From assembly GCA_051870755.1 (NCBI GenBank), contig JBJECE010000009.1, forward strand, positions 6,750-70,749: a DNA stretch of 64,000 nt, in the 5' to 3' direction. The notes beneath the pieces were generated by a model. That model made no database searches and was not told the DNA's origin. It saw only the letters and a program-made list of their open reading frames with translations. This stretch comes from W0P28-013 sp051870755 (lineage in GTDB: Bacteria; Bacteroidota; Bacteroidia; Bacteroidales; Paludibacteraceae). How positions within the stretch are numbered: the first letter of the stretch is position 1; each line of letters starts with the position of its first letter. Positions 8,550 through 16,033 of this stretch are shown in pieces. Made by a program: the position numbers and the translations under genes.

Positions 8550-8557
8550 CAAAGGTA
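8550..8557 (-). promoter_or_regulatory. -7 promoter element of rnhB, very close to the start codon
   Basis: TACCTTTG on the minus strand matches TAnnTTTG and ends 5 bp upstream of the ATG at 8544. The transcript would start at or within a few bases of the start codon, so the mRNA may be leaderless or nearly so. Confidence 0.5.
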
Positions 8558-8635
8558 CGGCTTTTTGGCGGGTTGTTATGTTAAAAATATATAAAAATTA
8601 CATTTGTGTAGTGCTGTTGGTTGGGAAAAAAGTTG

Positions 8636-8644
8636 TAATTTTGC
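8636..8644 (+). promoter_or_regulatory. -7 promoter element of the efflux operon
   Basis: TAATTTTGC matches TAnnTTTG and lies 112 bp upstream of the TolC-like gene. Only a weak TTG-type -33 element is seen at 8615-8620. No transcription regulator gene is adjacent, so the control of the pump is not visible here. Confidence 0.5.
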
Positions 8645-8755
8645 AGGTCGATTTTTGCGAAAATCGTTCTTTTTTGATGTGTTGCGCCTTGGTAAAGGCA
8701 AGGGTTTTTCCCTATAATATTCCGCGATTTTTTTTGTTTTGTAGAGGATTAACCT

Positions 8756-10144
8756 ATGACCAAGAGGCGTTTTTTCGTTTTTGGGTTGGTGTGTCTGTTG
8801 GGTGCCAACCTTTGTTTTGCTCAGAGTTTAGTTGTGGCTGATTCGGTGCGCGTGTCGTTGTCCGAGTTGTTTGCTGTGGCCGATACGGCGTGTGTTACGA
8901 TGCGTTTGTCGGCAGCGGCGGTGTGTGCGGCGAATGAGGGTGTGTTGCAGGCGCGTTCACAGTTGTTTCCGCGCGTAGGTATGAGTGTGAGTGGCAGTTA
9001 TATTGGCGATGCGGTGTTGATGGGTCGCGATTTTTCGGCGCGCGGTACGACTACGGTGATATTGCCGGGTTTGGGCGCGCAGAGCATTGACAATGGTTTG
9101 CAGCCGACACCGCATTGGGGCAATTCGTTTGCGTTCGAAGCGTCGCAAGTGATTTTTGCCGGTGGCGCATTGAAAGCCGGTGTCGAATTGGCGAAATTGA
9201 ACGAGCGCATTGCCGAACTCGATATGGCGAAAAATCGACAGGAGATACGTTTCGTCTTGGTTGGTTACTATCTTGACCTTGTTCGGTTGGCGAATAGGCA
9301 GCGTGTGGTGGCGCAACATTTGGCACAAACGGCACAAGTGTTGCAGTTGATGCGTGCGCGCGAATCGGAGGGAGTGGCGTTGGCGAACGATTTGATTCGT
9401 TACGAACTGAAATATAAACAGTTACAGTTGTCGGCTGTGCAGTTGTCGGAGGCGGAGAATGTTATTGGGCATCAGTTGCAGACCTTATTGCATCGTCCCG
9501 ATTGTGTGTTGTTGCCCGATACGCAGGCCTTGCGTGCCACATTTGCCACGTTTGATGCCGCATTGCCCGAATCGATGTGGCAAACGTGTGCCGGCGATTC
9601 GAACATCGACATTCGGCAGGCGATGTTGGCTGTAGATGTGGCCGATAAGCAGGTTAAGGCGGCGCGTGCGGCTTCGTTGCCCACGGTGGCGCTGGTGGTG
9701 CGCGACGAACTTTTCGGGCCTTACACTTCGGATCTGATTCCGGTTGATGCTAATGTCAATGCTTGGTTTGTGGGATTGGGCGTCAATTATGATTTGAGTT
9801 CCATCTGGCAAAACAGGCATGCTGTGCGTAAGGCCAAAGCAACCTGCGATGTGGCACGATGGCAAGTTGAAGCGGCGCGTGAACGTGTCGATAACGACAT
9901 TCATGCGGCTTATAGTCGTATGCTGACTGCCGGTATCGAAATAGAAACACAACGCAAACAGGTGGAATTGGCGGCGCGCAATTATGATACGATGTTGAGT
10001 CGTTATAGTAACGATTTGGTGTTGTTGACCGATTTGTTAGATGCGTCGGCCGTGAAATTGCAGGCCGATATGGCATTGGTTGCAGCCGAAATCGATTGGC
10101 TTTACTATTATTATCAACTCAAATATTTTAGTCATACATTATGA
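8756..10144 (+). CDS. TolC-family outer-membrane efflux protein
   Basis: Outer-membrane channel of a tripartite pump, 462 residues. A signal peptide ends near LCFAQ. Two repeated helical halves are seen, with long coiled-coil segments around residues 150-240 and 330-440 and the usual alternation of strand regions such as VGMSVSGSYIGDAV. It begins a three-gene operon; its TGA overlaps the ATG of the HlyD-like gene as ATGA. Substrates cannot be told from sequence. The divergent position from rnhB and the upstream -7 element mark it as first in its operon. Confidence 0.9.
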   Translation: MTKRRFFVFGLVCLLGANLCFAQSLVVADSVRVSLSELFAVADTACVTMRLSAAAVCAANEGVLQARSQLFPRVGMSVSGSYIGDAVLMGRDFSARGTTTVILPGLGAQSIDNGLQPTPHWGNSFAFEASQVIFAGGALKAGVELAKLNERIAELDMAKNRQEIRFVLVGYYLDLVRLANRQRVVAQHLAQTAQVLQLMRARESEGVALANDLIRYELKYKQLQLSAVQLSEAENVIGHQLQTLLHRPDCVLLPDTQALRATFATFDAALPESMWQTCAGDSNIDIRQAMLAVDVADKQVKAARAASLPTVALVVRDELFGPYTSDLIPVDANVNAWFVGLGVNYDLSSIWQNRHAVRKAKATCDVARWQVEAARERVDNDIHAAYSRMLTAGIEIETQRKQVELAARNYDTMLSRYSNDLVLLTDLLDASAVKLQADMALVAAEIDWLYYYYQLKYFSHTL

Positions 10145-11175
10145 ATGTTTCAAAATTGAAAGTTTACATTTACAATTCGATTGTAGTCGTATTGTTGGTG
10201 TGCGGCGTTGCGTATGCGGTGTTGCAGTTTGTGCATGTCGGCAGAGTGGAATATACCGATAATGCGCGGGTGTGTCGGCATATAGCGCCGCAAAATGTGC
10301 GTGTGCAAGGGTTCATTAAGGAGATTCGTTTCGAAGCCTATCAGTCGGTAAGTAAGGGCGACACGCTTGTCGTGTTGGAAGATGCCGAATACCGCTTGCG
10401 GTTGGCGCAGGCGCAATCCGATTTAGCGCGTGCCGAACAAAACAGCAAGGCCACAGGGCGCAGTATTCGTACTACGACGTTGAATATGGGCGTAACCGAT
10501 GCGTCGATAGACGAAGCGCGTGTCAATATGGAAAAATGGCAACGCGATGATGAGCGTTACGCCAATTTGTTGCAGGCCAAAGCTGTAACGCAACAGCAAT
10601 ACGACCAAGTGCATACGGCCTATTTGGGTGCCAAAGCGCGTTACGATCAGTTGTGCCAAACGCGTAGCGTACAAGCTAATGTGGCGGTCGAGCAAGAACA
10701 TCATTTGTCGGCTGCCGAAGCAGCGTTGCAACAAGCACAGGCAGCGGTCGATTTGGCACGCCTGAATTTGTCGTATTGCTGCGTGCTGGCTACACACAGT
10801 GGCGTAGTGGGTGTGCGCGACATCAACGTCGGGCAGTTGGTCAATCCCGGACAAACCTTGTTGAGCATTGTCGATGCCGGCGATTTGTGGGTCGAGGCGA
10901 ATTTTCGCGAAAGCCAATTGCAAAATATTCATGTCGGGTCGCCGGTAACGATTCGTGTCGATGCCGTGCCCGACGAGGTGTACAAAGGTACGGTCGAGCG
11001 ATTGAGCGATGCGACGGGCAGTGCTTTTTCGCTGTTGCCGGTTGACAATGCGACGGGCAATTTCGTAAAAGTGGAACAGCGGTTGCCGGTGCGCATTGCG
11101 CTCGAAGGCAACACTCCCGAGGCGTTGAGCAAGTTGCGTGCCGGTTATAGTGTCGAGTGCGATGTTGCATACTGA
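10141..11175 (+). CDS. HlyD/EmrA-family periplasmic adaptor
   Basis: Membrane-fusion protein linking the inner-membrane transporter to the TolC channel. 344 residues: one N-terminal membrane anchor (about 13-33), a biotinyl-lipoyl-like half VRVQGFIKEIRFEAYQSV, a long coiled coil (about 85-205) with Ala/Gln/Glu-rich heptads, the second lipoyl half, and a beta-barrel region with GDLWVEANFRESQLQNI. That last motif is typical of EmrA-type adaptors that serve MFS pumps, in agreement with the next gene. It overlaps or abuts the MFS gene. Confidence 0.92.
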   Translation: MNVSKLKVYIYNSIVVVLLVCGVAYAVLQFVHVGRVEYTDNARVCRHIAPQNVRVQGFIKEIRFEAYQSVSKGDTLVVLEDAEYRLRLAQAQSDLARAEQNSKATGRSIRTTTLNMGVTDASIDEARVNMEKWQRDDERYANLLQAKAVTQQQYDQVHTAYLGAKARYDQLCQTRSVQANVAVEQEHHLSAAEAALQQAQAAVDLARLNLSYCCVLATHSGVVGVRDINVGQLVNPGQTLLSIVDAGDLWVEANFRESQLQNIHVGSPVTIRVDAVPDEVYKGTVERLSDATGSAFSLLPVDNATGNFVKVEQRLPVRIALEGNTPEALSKLRAGYSVECDVAY

Positions 11176-12745
11176 GTTTTCGATGCCGATGTTTCGGTCG
11201 TTTGTGCCGAAACCGATCCGGCCGTGGCTGTATGTTGCGACGGTTTTGTGCATACAGTTTTCGGGCGGTGTTTATTTGGGTGCCGTATCGGCTGTGCGTG
11301 GCACTACCGATTTGATGCTTGAAGATTTGTTGATGTTGCTTTATGCCGGTTTAGCGGGTATGGCGGTCTATTTTCCACTATTGTTTCGTACCAAATTTCG
11401 TTTTACCAATCAGCAACTATCGTGCGTATCGGCCATAGTGATAGCCGTTTGCAATTTTCTGACTATGCGAACGACCAACATGGCGGTGTTGTTGCCGGTC
11501 TGTTTTGTTGCCGGCATGGCCAAAATTCAAGGTACGTTCGAGTGTATGAGCAACATTCAGTTGTGGATAACGCCGAAGCGCGATTTTGGCGTCTTTTTTC
11601 CGGTGTTGCACATTGTGTTGCTCACGGCCATTGTGGGTAGCGCATGGCTGTCGGCTGCAGTGGCGTTTCGGTGGTCGTGGCAGATGATGCATGTGTTGTC
11701 CATTGCCACGATGGCGTTTGTGGTGCTGACGCAACTGTTGTTGTGTCGGCCGTTTTGCCCGATGCCGCAGCGCATTCCGTTTCGTGGCATCGATTTTCTG
11801 ACCGGATTGATTATCAGCGTGTTGATGCTGATGGTTTGTTATCTGTTTGTGTATGGCGACTATCTAATGTGGTTCAACAGTGTGCGTTGGCGTTTGGTGT
11901 TGGCGGGTGCGCTTGTAGTGGCGGCGGTGCTGCTGTGGCGGCTGCGGGCGTGTCGAAAACCATATATCGATTTGCAAATCTTTCGTTACAAAAATGTCGT
12001 ACCCATTTTGTTGGTTACGGCCGTGGCCGAGATTTTGCTTGGTGCCGAACACACGTTGGAAGAAATCTTCTATTTTGAGGTAGTCGGTTTGCCCGAACAT
12101 ATCAAGGCCGAACATGGTCTGTGGGCGCTGTGTGGCATGTACGGAGGCGTATTGATCACGTTATGGTGGTTGGGGCACAAAAAGTGGAAAGTGTGGCGTT
12201 TGTTGGCGTTTGGTTTTGGCTGTTTGTTGGCGTATGCGTTGTGTATGTACTTTTTTATTGATGTCAATGCGCCGATAGAACAATATCGTGTTGCTGTGAT
12301 TTTGCGTGGCTGTGCTTGTGCCGTATTGTCAGTGTCGCTGATGTGGTCGTTGCACGAGTCTATTCCCGATTTGGAGCATTTTTTCATGGGTTTGTTTGTG
12401 TTCAACATTTTGCACATGTATCTGGCCGGAGCCGCCGGCAATGCGTTGTACACCAACTTATTTTCGCACTTTTTGGCCGATAATATGTCGCGTTACGGTG
12501 CTTGTTTGGTGCCTACGCGCATCGATGCGTACCATCTGTTTGCCACCCATTTTGTGGATACGTTTTTTCTTAAATCGATGATGTCGGTAACACTCAAACA
12601 GATTTACGGCATCGTGGTATGGTTGTCGGCTGTGGCCACTGTCGCATTTTTGTTGTTGGATATTCCTCGCGTGCGTACCGGTGTGCGCAAGGTGCCCTAT
12701 TGGCCGGTTTACGGCATCGACTATTTGGCGCGGCTCAAACGTTGA
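11162..12745 (+). CDS. MFS multidrug transporter, EmrB/DHA2-like
   Basis: Inner-membrane proton-coupled exporter, about 527 residues with roughly 14 hydrophobic segments, the DHA2 arrangement. It completes the TolC/adaptor/MFS set, analogous to EmrAB-TolC. Sequence motifs of classical DHA2 members (the GxLaDrxGrkr loop) are not obvious; the loop PLLFRTKFRFTNQQL replaces it, as in Bacteroidota-specific members. The start is uncertain: ATG at 11162 overlaps the adaptor gene by 14 bp, ATG at 11183 lies just after it, and a GTG at 11138 also exists. Probable exported compounds are lipophilic toxins, but this is inference. Confidence 0.85.
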   Translation: MLHTEFSMPMFRSFVPKPIRPWLYVATVLCIQFSGGVYLGAVSAVRGTTDLMLEDLLMLLYAGLAGMAVYFPLLFRTKFRFTNQQLSCVSAIVIAVCNFLTMRTTNMAVLLPVCFVAGMAKIQGTFECMSNIQLWITPKRDFGVFFPVLHIVLLTAIVGSAWLSAAVAFRWSWQMMHVLSIATMAFVVLTQLLLCRPFCPMPQRIPFRGIDFLTGLIISVLMLMVCYLFVYGDYLMWFNSVRWRLVLAGALVVAAVLLWRLRACRKPYIDLQIFRYKNVVPILLVTAVAEILLGAEHTLEEIFYFEVVGLPEHIKAEHGLWALCGMYGGVLITLWWLGHKKWKVWRLLAFGFGCLLAYALCMYFFIDVNAPIEQYRVAVILRGCACAVLSVSLMWSLHESIPDLEHFFMGLFVFNILHMYLAGAAGNALYTNLFSHFLADNMSRYGACLVPTRIDAYHLFATHFVDTFFLKSMMSVTLKQIYGIVVWLSAVATVAFLLLDIPRVRTGVRKVPYWPVYGIDYLARLKR

Positions 12746-12787
12746 TCAAAATGGTCGTCCGGCAGGGTGCGACACAAGGTCGTTCTT

Positions 12788-12818
12788 TTTGTGCTGTATA
12801 ACATACGCAATTATTTTG
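12788..12818 (+). promoter_or_regulatory. Promoter candidate for the DUF4301 gene
   Basis: TTTG at 12788-12791 is followed after exactly 19 bp by TTATTTTG at 12811-12818, close to the Bacteroidota arrangement TTTG-N19-TAnnTTTG apart from one base. It lies 64 bp upstream of the ATG at 12882. Confidence 0.45.
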
Positions 12819-12881
12819 TAATCAGACAAAAAATGCCGAAATTTGTTTTTCAAATAACCATCATCTTAAAAACCATCAATC

Positions 12882-14384
12882 ATGTTTGACGAAAAAGATT
12901 TACAGCAATTAGCAGCCAAAGGTATTGATCCGGCGGCAGTCGAGCGTCAGTTAGCTTGCTTTGTTACGGGTTTTCCCTATCTGACAATTAAACAGGCGGC
13001 CTCTATTGACAATGGTCTGTGGCGCTTGTCGGCCGACGAAGAGGACGCGGCCATTCATGCGTGGGATTCCTATCTGGCGGGCAGCGGGCGTGTTGTGAAA
13101 TTTGTGCCGGCATCGGGTGCGGCCAGCCGTATGTTCAAAAATCTGTTTGAATTTTTGAATGGCGACCACGACGAACCGCAAACCGATTTCGAAAAAACGT
13201 TTTTCGAGCGTTTGCCCTATTTCGCCTTTTTTGCCGATTTGAACGCCGTTTGCCTGAAAAACACCGGCTGCGATGCCGAAACACTCGTTGCCGACGGACG
13301 TTACAAAGAGGTGGTGGTCAATCTGCTCGAACCTAAAGGGTTGAACTATGGGCAGTTGCCGAAGGGATTGCTCAAATTTCACCTCTATCCGAACGAAGTG
13401 CGCACGCCGTTTTTGGAACATCTGGTCGAAGGTGCGCTCTATGCCACGGTAAACGGGCGGGCGTGTGTTCACTACACAGTTTCGGCAGAGCATCGCGCGC
13501 TGTTCGAGCAGCATTTGGCCGAATCGTTGGCCGCATACGAACGCCGTTTCGGCATTAAGTTCGATGTGTCGTTCTCGGAGCAAAAACCTTCGACGGACAC
13601 CATCGCTGCTGATGCCGACAATCAGCCTTTCCGCACGGCTGACGGCAAACTGCTGTTTCGCCCGGGCGGACATGGCGCTCTCATCGAAAATCTGAACGAC
13701 ATTGATGGCGACATTGTGTTCATCAAAAATATCGACAATGTGGTGCCCGACCGCCTGAAAAGCACAACTGTAGATTATAAAAAGATAATTGCCGGTTTGC
13801 TTGTGTCGTTGCAGCAGCAGACGTTTGCCTACTTGCGCGAACTCGAAAGCGACGTCATCAGCGATGCCAAATTGGCAGTGATTGCGCAGTTTTGCGCCAA
13901 ACGGCTGAACAATTTCAATCCGAATCAGGCGCAACTGTCGCGCGAGGAACTCATCGCCTACCTGCGCCGCAAACTGAATCGCCCGATGCGTGTGTGCGGC
14001 ATGGTGCGCAACGAGGGCGAGCCGGGCGGCGGTCCGTTTCTTACGGTGAATGCCGATGGCACCGTTTCGCCACAAATACTCGAAAGTTCGCAGATAAAAG
14101 ACAGGGCTGTGATGGCCGAAGCCACGCATTTCAATCCGGTCGATTTGGTGTGCGCTATCAAAAATTATAAAGGCGAGAAATTTCATTTACCCGATTATGT
14201 GGACAAGAACACCGGTTTCATCTCGTCGAAATCGAAAGACGGGCGCGAACTGAAAGCCCTTGAGTTGCCGGGCTTGTGGAATGGCGCTATGAGCGATTGG
14301 AACACCATTTTTGTGGAAGTGCCCATCGAAACATTCAATCCTGTGAAAACGGTGAACGACCTTCTGCGCCCGCAGCATCAATAA
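12882..14384 (+). CDS. DUF4301 family protein
   Basis: 500-residue soluble protein of a Bacteroidota-typical family of unknown function. No signal peptide or membrane segment is seen. Conserved-looking blocks include VKFVPASGAASRMFKNLFEF near residue 75, FRPGGHGALIENLND near residue 260, and RPMRVCGMVRNEGEPGGGPF near residue 370. The SGA-SRMFK region with the later GGHGAL motif recalls nucleotide-sugar pyrophosphorylase-like folds, but I would not assign a reaction. It is monocistronic, with the efflux operon upstream and a repeat block downstream. Confidence 0.8.
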   Translation: MFDEKDLQQLAAKGIDPAAVERQLACFVTGFPYLTIKQAASIDNGLWRLSADEEDAAIHAWDSYLAGSGRVVKFVPASGAASRMFKNLFEFLNGDHDEPQTDFEKTFFERLPYFAFFADLNAVCLKNTGCDAETLVADGRYKEVVVNLLEPKGLNYGQLPKGLLKFHLYPNEVRTPFLEHLVEGALYATVNGRACVHYTVSAEHRALFEQHLAESLAAYERRFGIKFDVSFSEQKPSTDTIAADADNQPFRTADGKLLFRPGGHGALIENLNDIDGDIVFIKNIDNVVPDRLKSTTVDYKKIIAGLLVSLQQQTFAYLRELESDVISDAKLAVIAQFCAKRLNNFNPNQAQLSREELIAYLRRKLNRPMRVCGMVRNEGEPGGGPFLTVNADGTVSPQILESSQIKDRAVMAEATHFNPVDLVCAIKNYKGEKFHLPDYVDKNTGFISSKSKDGRELKALELPGLWNGAMSDWNTIFVEVPIETFNPVKTVNDLLRPQHQ

Positions 14385-14387
14385 TGC

Positions 14388-14655
14388 CGTCCGTAGAATT
14401 AGGAATGCGGAGTGAAGCCCCTCCCTGCCGCAGGCAGGTCCGCATAGAATATAGAAAGTAGGGACGTGGCGCGCCGCGTCCCTACATTAAACCCTTAAAC
14501 TTTGAAACTATTTTTCACTCTTCCGTTTTGCACTTTGCACTATGCTTAACCCTACCCGGCTGCGCCGTACTCCCTTTACCTTCGGTAGGCAGGCTCTACC
14601 TTCGGTAGATAGGTTGTAAAGGGGAGAGCACGCACTAAAGTAGTTTTAGTGCAAA
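14388..14655. repeat. Mosaic intergenic repeat block, copy A
   Basis: About 270 bp without a gene. It contains a near-palindrome at 14458-14485 beginning GTAGGGACG and ending CGTCCCTAC, a short palindrome CCTGCCGCAGGCAGG, and a second module at 14548-14576 that is repeated identically (29 bases) at 62168-62196. A shared tail module follows, reading AAAGGGGAGA then CACGCAC. Similar pieces recur at 61911-62330 and 63772-63990. This looks like a REP-like or fossil mobile intergenic element, not coding sequence. Confidence 0.75.
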
Positions 14656-14708
14656 AATATCCACTTTTTAAGCCTTCCTACCGCACGCGATGTCCCGATT
14701 TATCAGCA

Positions 14709-14742
14709 CAAAAAAAATCCTTCCCGATTCGGAAAGGATTTT
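14709..14742 (-). terminator. Intrinsic terminator after rpmF
   Basis: On the minus strand AAATCCTT and AAGGATTT form a stem, extended by CCGA/TCGG, followed by a run of eight T. It lies just beyond the rpmF stop codon. Confidence 0.8.
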
Positions 14743-14764
14743 ACGCTGTTTCAATTCGAACAGA

Positions 14765-14956
14765 TTAGGCTTCCACAGCACCATTAACTTCGATAGCCAA
14801 TTTGCCGCGGTAGTAACCGCATTCGGGGCAAACGGTGTGGTAGATGTGTGTAGCACCGCAGTTAGAGCAAACGGCCAACGTTGGCGCAACGGCTACGTCG
14901 TGCGTACGACGTTTGGCTGTTCTCTGTTTCGAATGTTTTCGTTTTGGATGTGCCAT
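14765..14956 (-). CDS. rpmF: 50S ribosomal protein bL32
   Basis: 63 residues, the usual length. It begins MAHPKRKHSKQRTAKRRTHD, the basic N-terminus of bL32, and carries a zinc ribbon CSNC...CPEC (Cys31, Cys34, Cys44, Cys47). An AAAGGAG sequence lies upstream of the ATG. It follows the YceD-like gene by 14 bp, the standard yceD-rpmF pair. Confidence 0.97.
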   Translation of the reverse strand: MAHPKRKHSKQRTAKRRTHDVAVAPTLAVCSNCGATHIYHTVCPECGYYRGKLAIEVNGAVEA

Positions 14957-14970
14957 TTTTTCAATCTCCT

Positions 14971-15483
14971 TTAGTTGTTATTACTAATATTTTTCAGAAC
15001 GTCCCAGCGCGGGTCGGTCTTTATTCTCTCTGTATTTTCGTCTATCGTGTGCTCGCGAATTTTTGCCATCATCTCGGCATTGCAACCGCCTTCGGGGTGT
15101 GTGTGCACGGTCGGCACGGCCAGCGCTATGTATTCGTACACGTTCCACGCTATATTGACGGTGTGTGCGTCGGCCGGCACGACTATGTTGTCGGAGTCGT
15201 TGTCGCCACCGATGATTATTGCGGTGTGTGTGTCCACATGAACGGGTTGCTCCATCTCGTCGAGGCAGCGGTCGCACGGAATGCCGACGGTGCCGTCGAT
15301 GACGATGTGCAAATCGACGTTTTGCGCCATTTTTTGCGTAACGATGGTTGTTTTCAAAGAGCCTTTATGGATGTCGCACGCTTCGACAGCCTCGAAAAAA
15401 TCGTCATTTATATCGTACTCAAGTTGCTGATTTTCAGCCAACAACGATTCAATCGACAATTCAAAACGGTCTAACGTGTCCAT
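14971..15483 (-). CDS. YceD/DUF177 family protein
   Basis: 170 residues from the ATG at 15483. YceD-like proteins are linked to 23S rRNA accumulation and sit upstream of rpmF, as here. The visible family feature is the motif PCDRCLDEMEQPV near residue 85, with the CxxC pair, and an acidic C-terminal half (EGGCNAEMM, DPRWDVLKNI). A longer frame to 15522 crosses the promoter element and is rejected. The C-terminal DPRWDxL motif is typical of the family. Confidence 0.88.
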   Translation of the reverse strand: MDTLDRFELSIESLLAENQQLEYDINDDFFEAVEACDIHKGSLKTTIVTQKMAQNVDLHIVIDGTVGIPCDRCLDEMEQPVHVDTHTAIIIGGDNDSDNIVVPADAHTVNIAWNVYEYIALAVPTVHTHPEGGCNAEMMAKIREHTIDENTERIKTDPRWDVLKNISNNN

Positions 15484-15511
15484 ACAATACGCGATATACC
15501 AAAATGCGCCA

Positions 15512-15543
15512 CAAAAGTACAATATTTTTTGGAAAAACGCAAA
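15512..15543 (-). promoter_or_regulatory. Promoter of the yceD-rpmF operon
   Basis: On the minus strand TTTG (15543-15540) is followed after 20 bp by TACTTTTG (15519-15512), an almost ideal Bacteroidota promoter, about 28 bp upstream of the ATG at 15483. Confidence 0.65.
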
Positions 15544-15598
15544 CTATTCCGTTTTTTCTGCAAAAAATATCGTACTATGCTGATAATCAGCGCGTTTT

Positions 15599-15955
15599 TT
15601 AGTAATCGTTTTGATGACGCTCTTCTTCCTCTTCGTCGTTGTGGTCGTCGTTGGCGAAGGTGGGCAGTGCGTCGCCTTCGTTCAGCACGCGCGATTTGTA
15701 TTTCAGATTTTTGAGCAGCGATTTTTGCAACTCTTTGACGTTGGTTTGTGCGTCGTCGTAGGTGATGGTTACGATGCGGTTTGTCAGGTTAAATTCCAAG
15801 TCTTTGACGCCTTTTTCGTAAGCAAGCGTTTTTTCGACTTTGGCTTGGCAGTTGCCGCATTCCATTTGCGGTATTACCAGCGCGACGGTTTGTCGGGCTG
15901 CAAACAGGTTGGCGGCTGCCACAAGGGCTACGAGGCTGATGATGATTTTTTTCAT
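15599..15955 (-). CDS. Secreted heavy-metal-associated (HMA) domain protein
   Basis: 118 residues. A signal peptide ends near ANLFAA. The HMA fold follows, with the metal-binding motif MECGNCQAKVEK (CxxC) at about residues 31-42 and the strand IVTITYDDAQTN. The C-terminus is an unusual acidic/His tail, NDDHNDEEEEERHQNDY, that could add metal sites. HMA proteins bind soft or transition ions, mostly Cu(I). It is the last gene of a series with a TonB-dependent receptor and a His/Cys-rich protein, which suggests periplasmic metal binding after uptake. Confidence 0.88.
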   Translation of the reverse strand: MKKIIISLVALVAAANLFAARQTVALVIPQMECGNCQAKVEKTLAYEKGVKDLEFNLTNRIVTITYDDAQTNVKELQKSLLKNLKYKSRVLNEGDALPTFANDDHNDEEEEERHQNDY

Positions 15956-16033
15956 AGTTGTGTTGTTTTAGATGTTAATTTTTTATGTGTACAAAAATAG
16001 TTGTTTTTTGCGATTTCGGCAAATAAAAATGTG

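Noticed and set aside
12951..14186. 411-codon open frame antisense to the DUF4301 gene
   Set aside because: Shadow frame without a start signal or recognisable domain; the plus-strand protein fits DUF4301.
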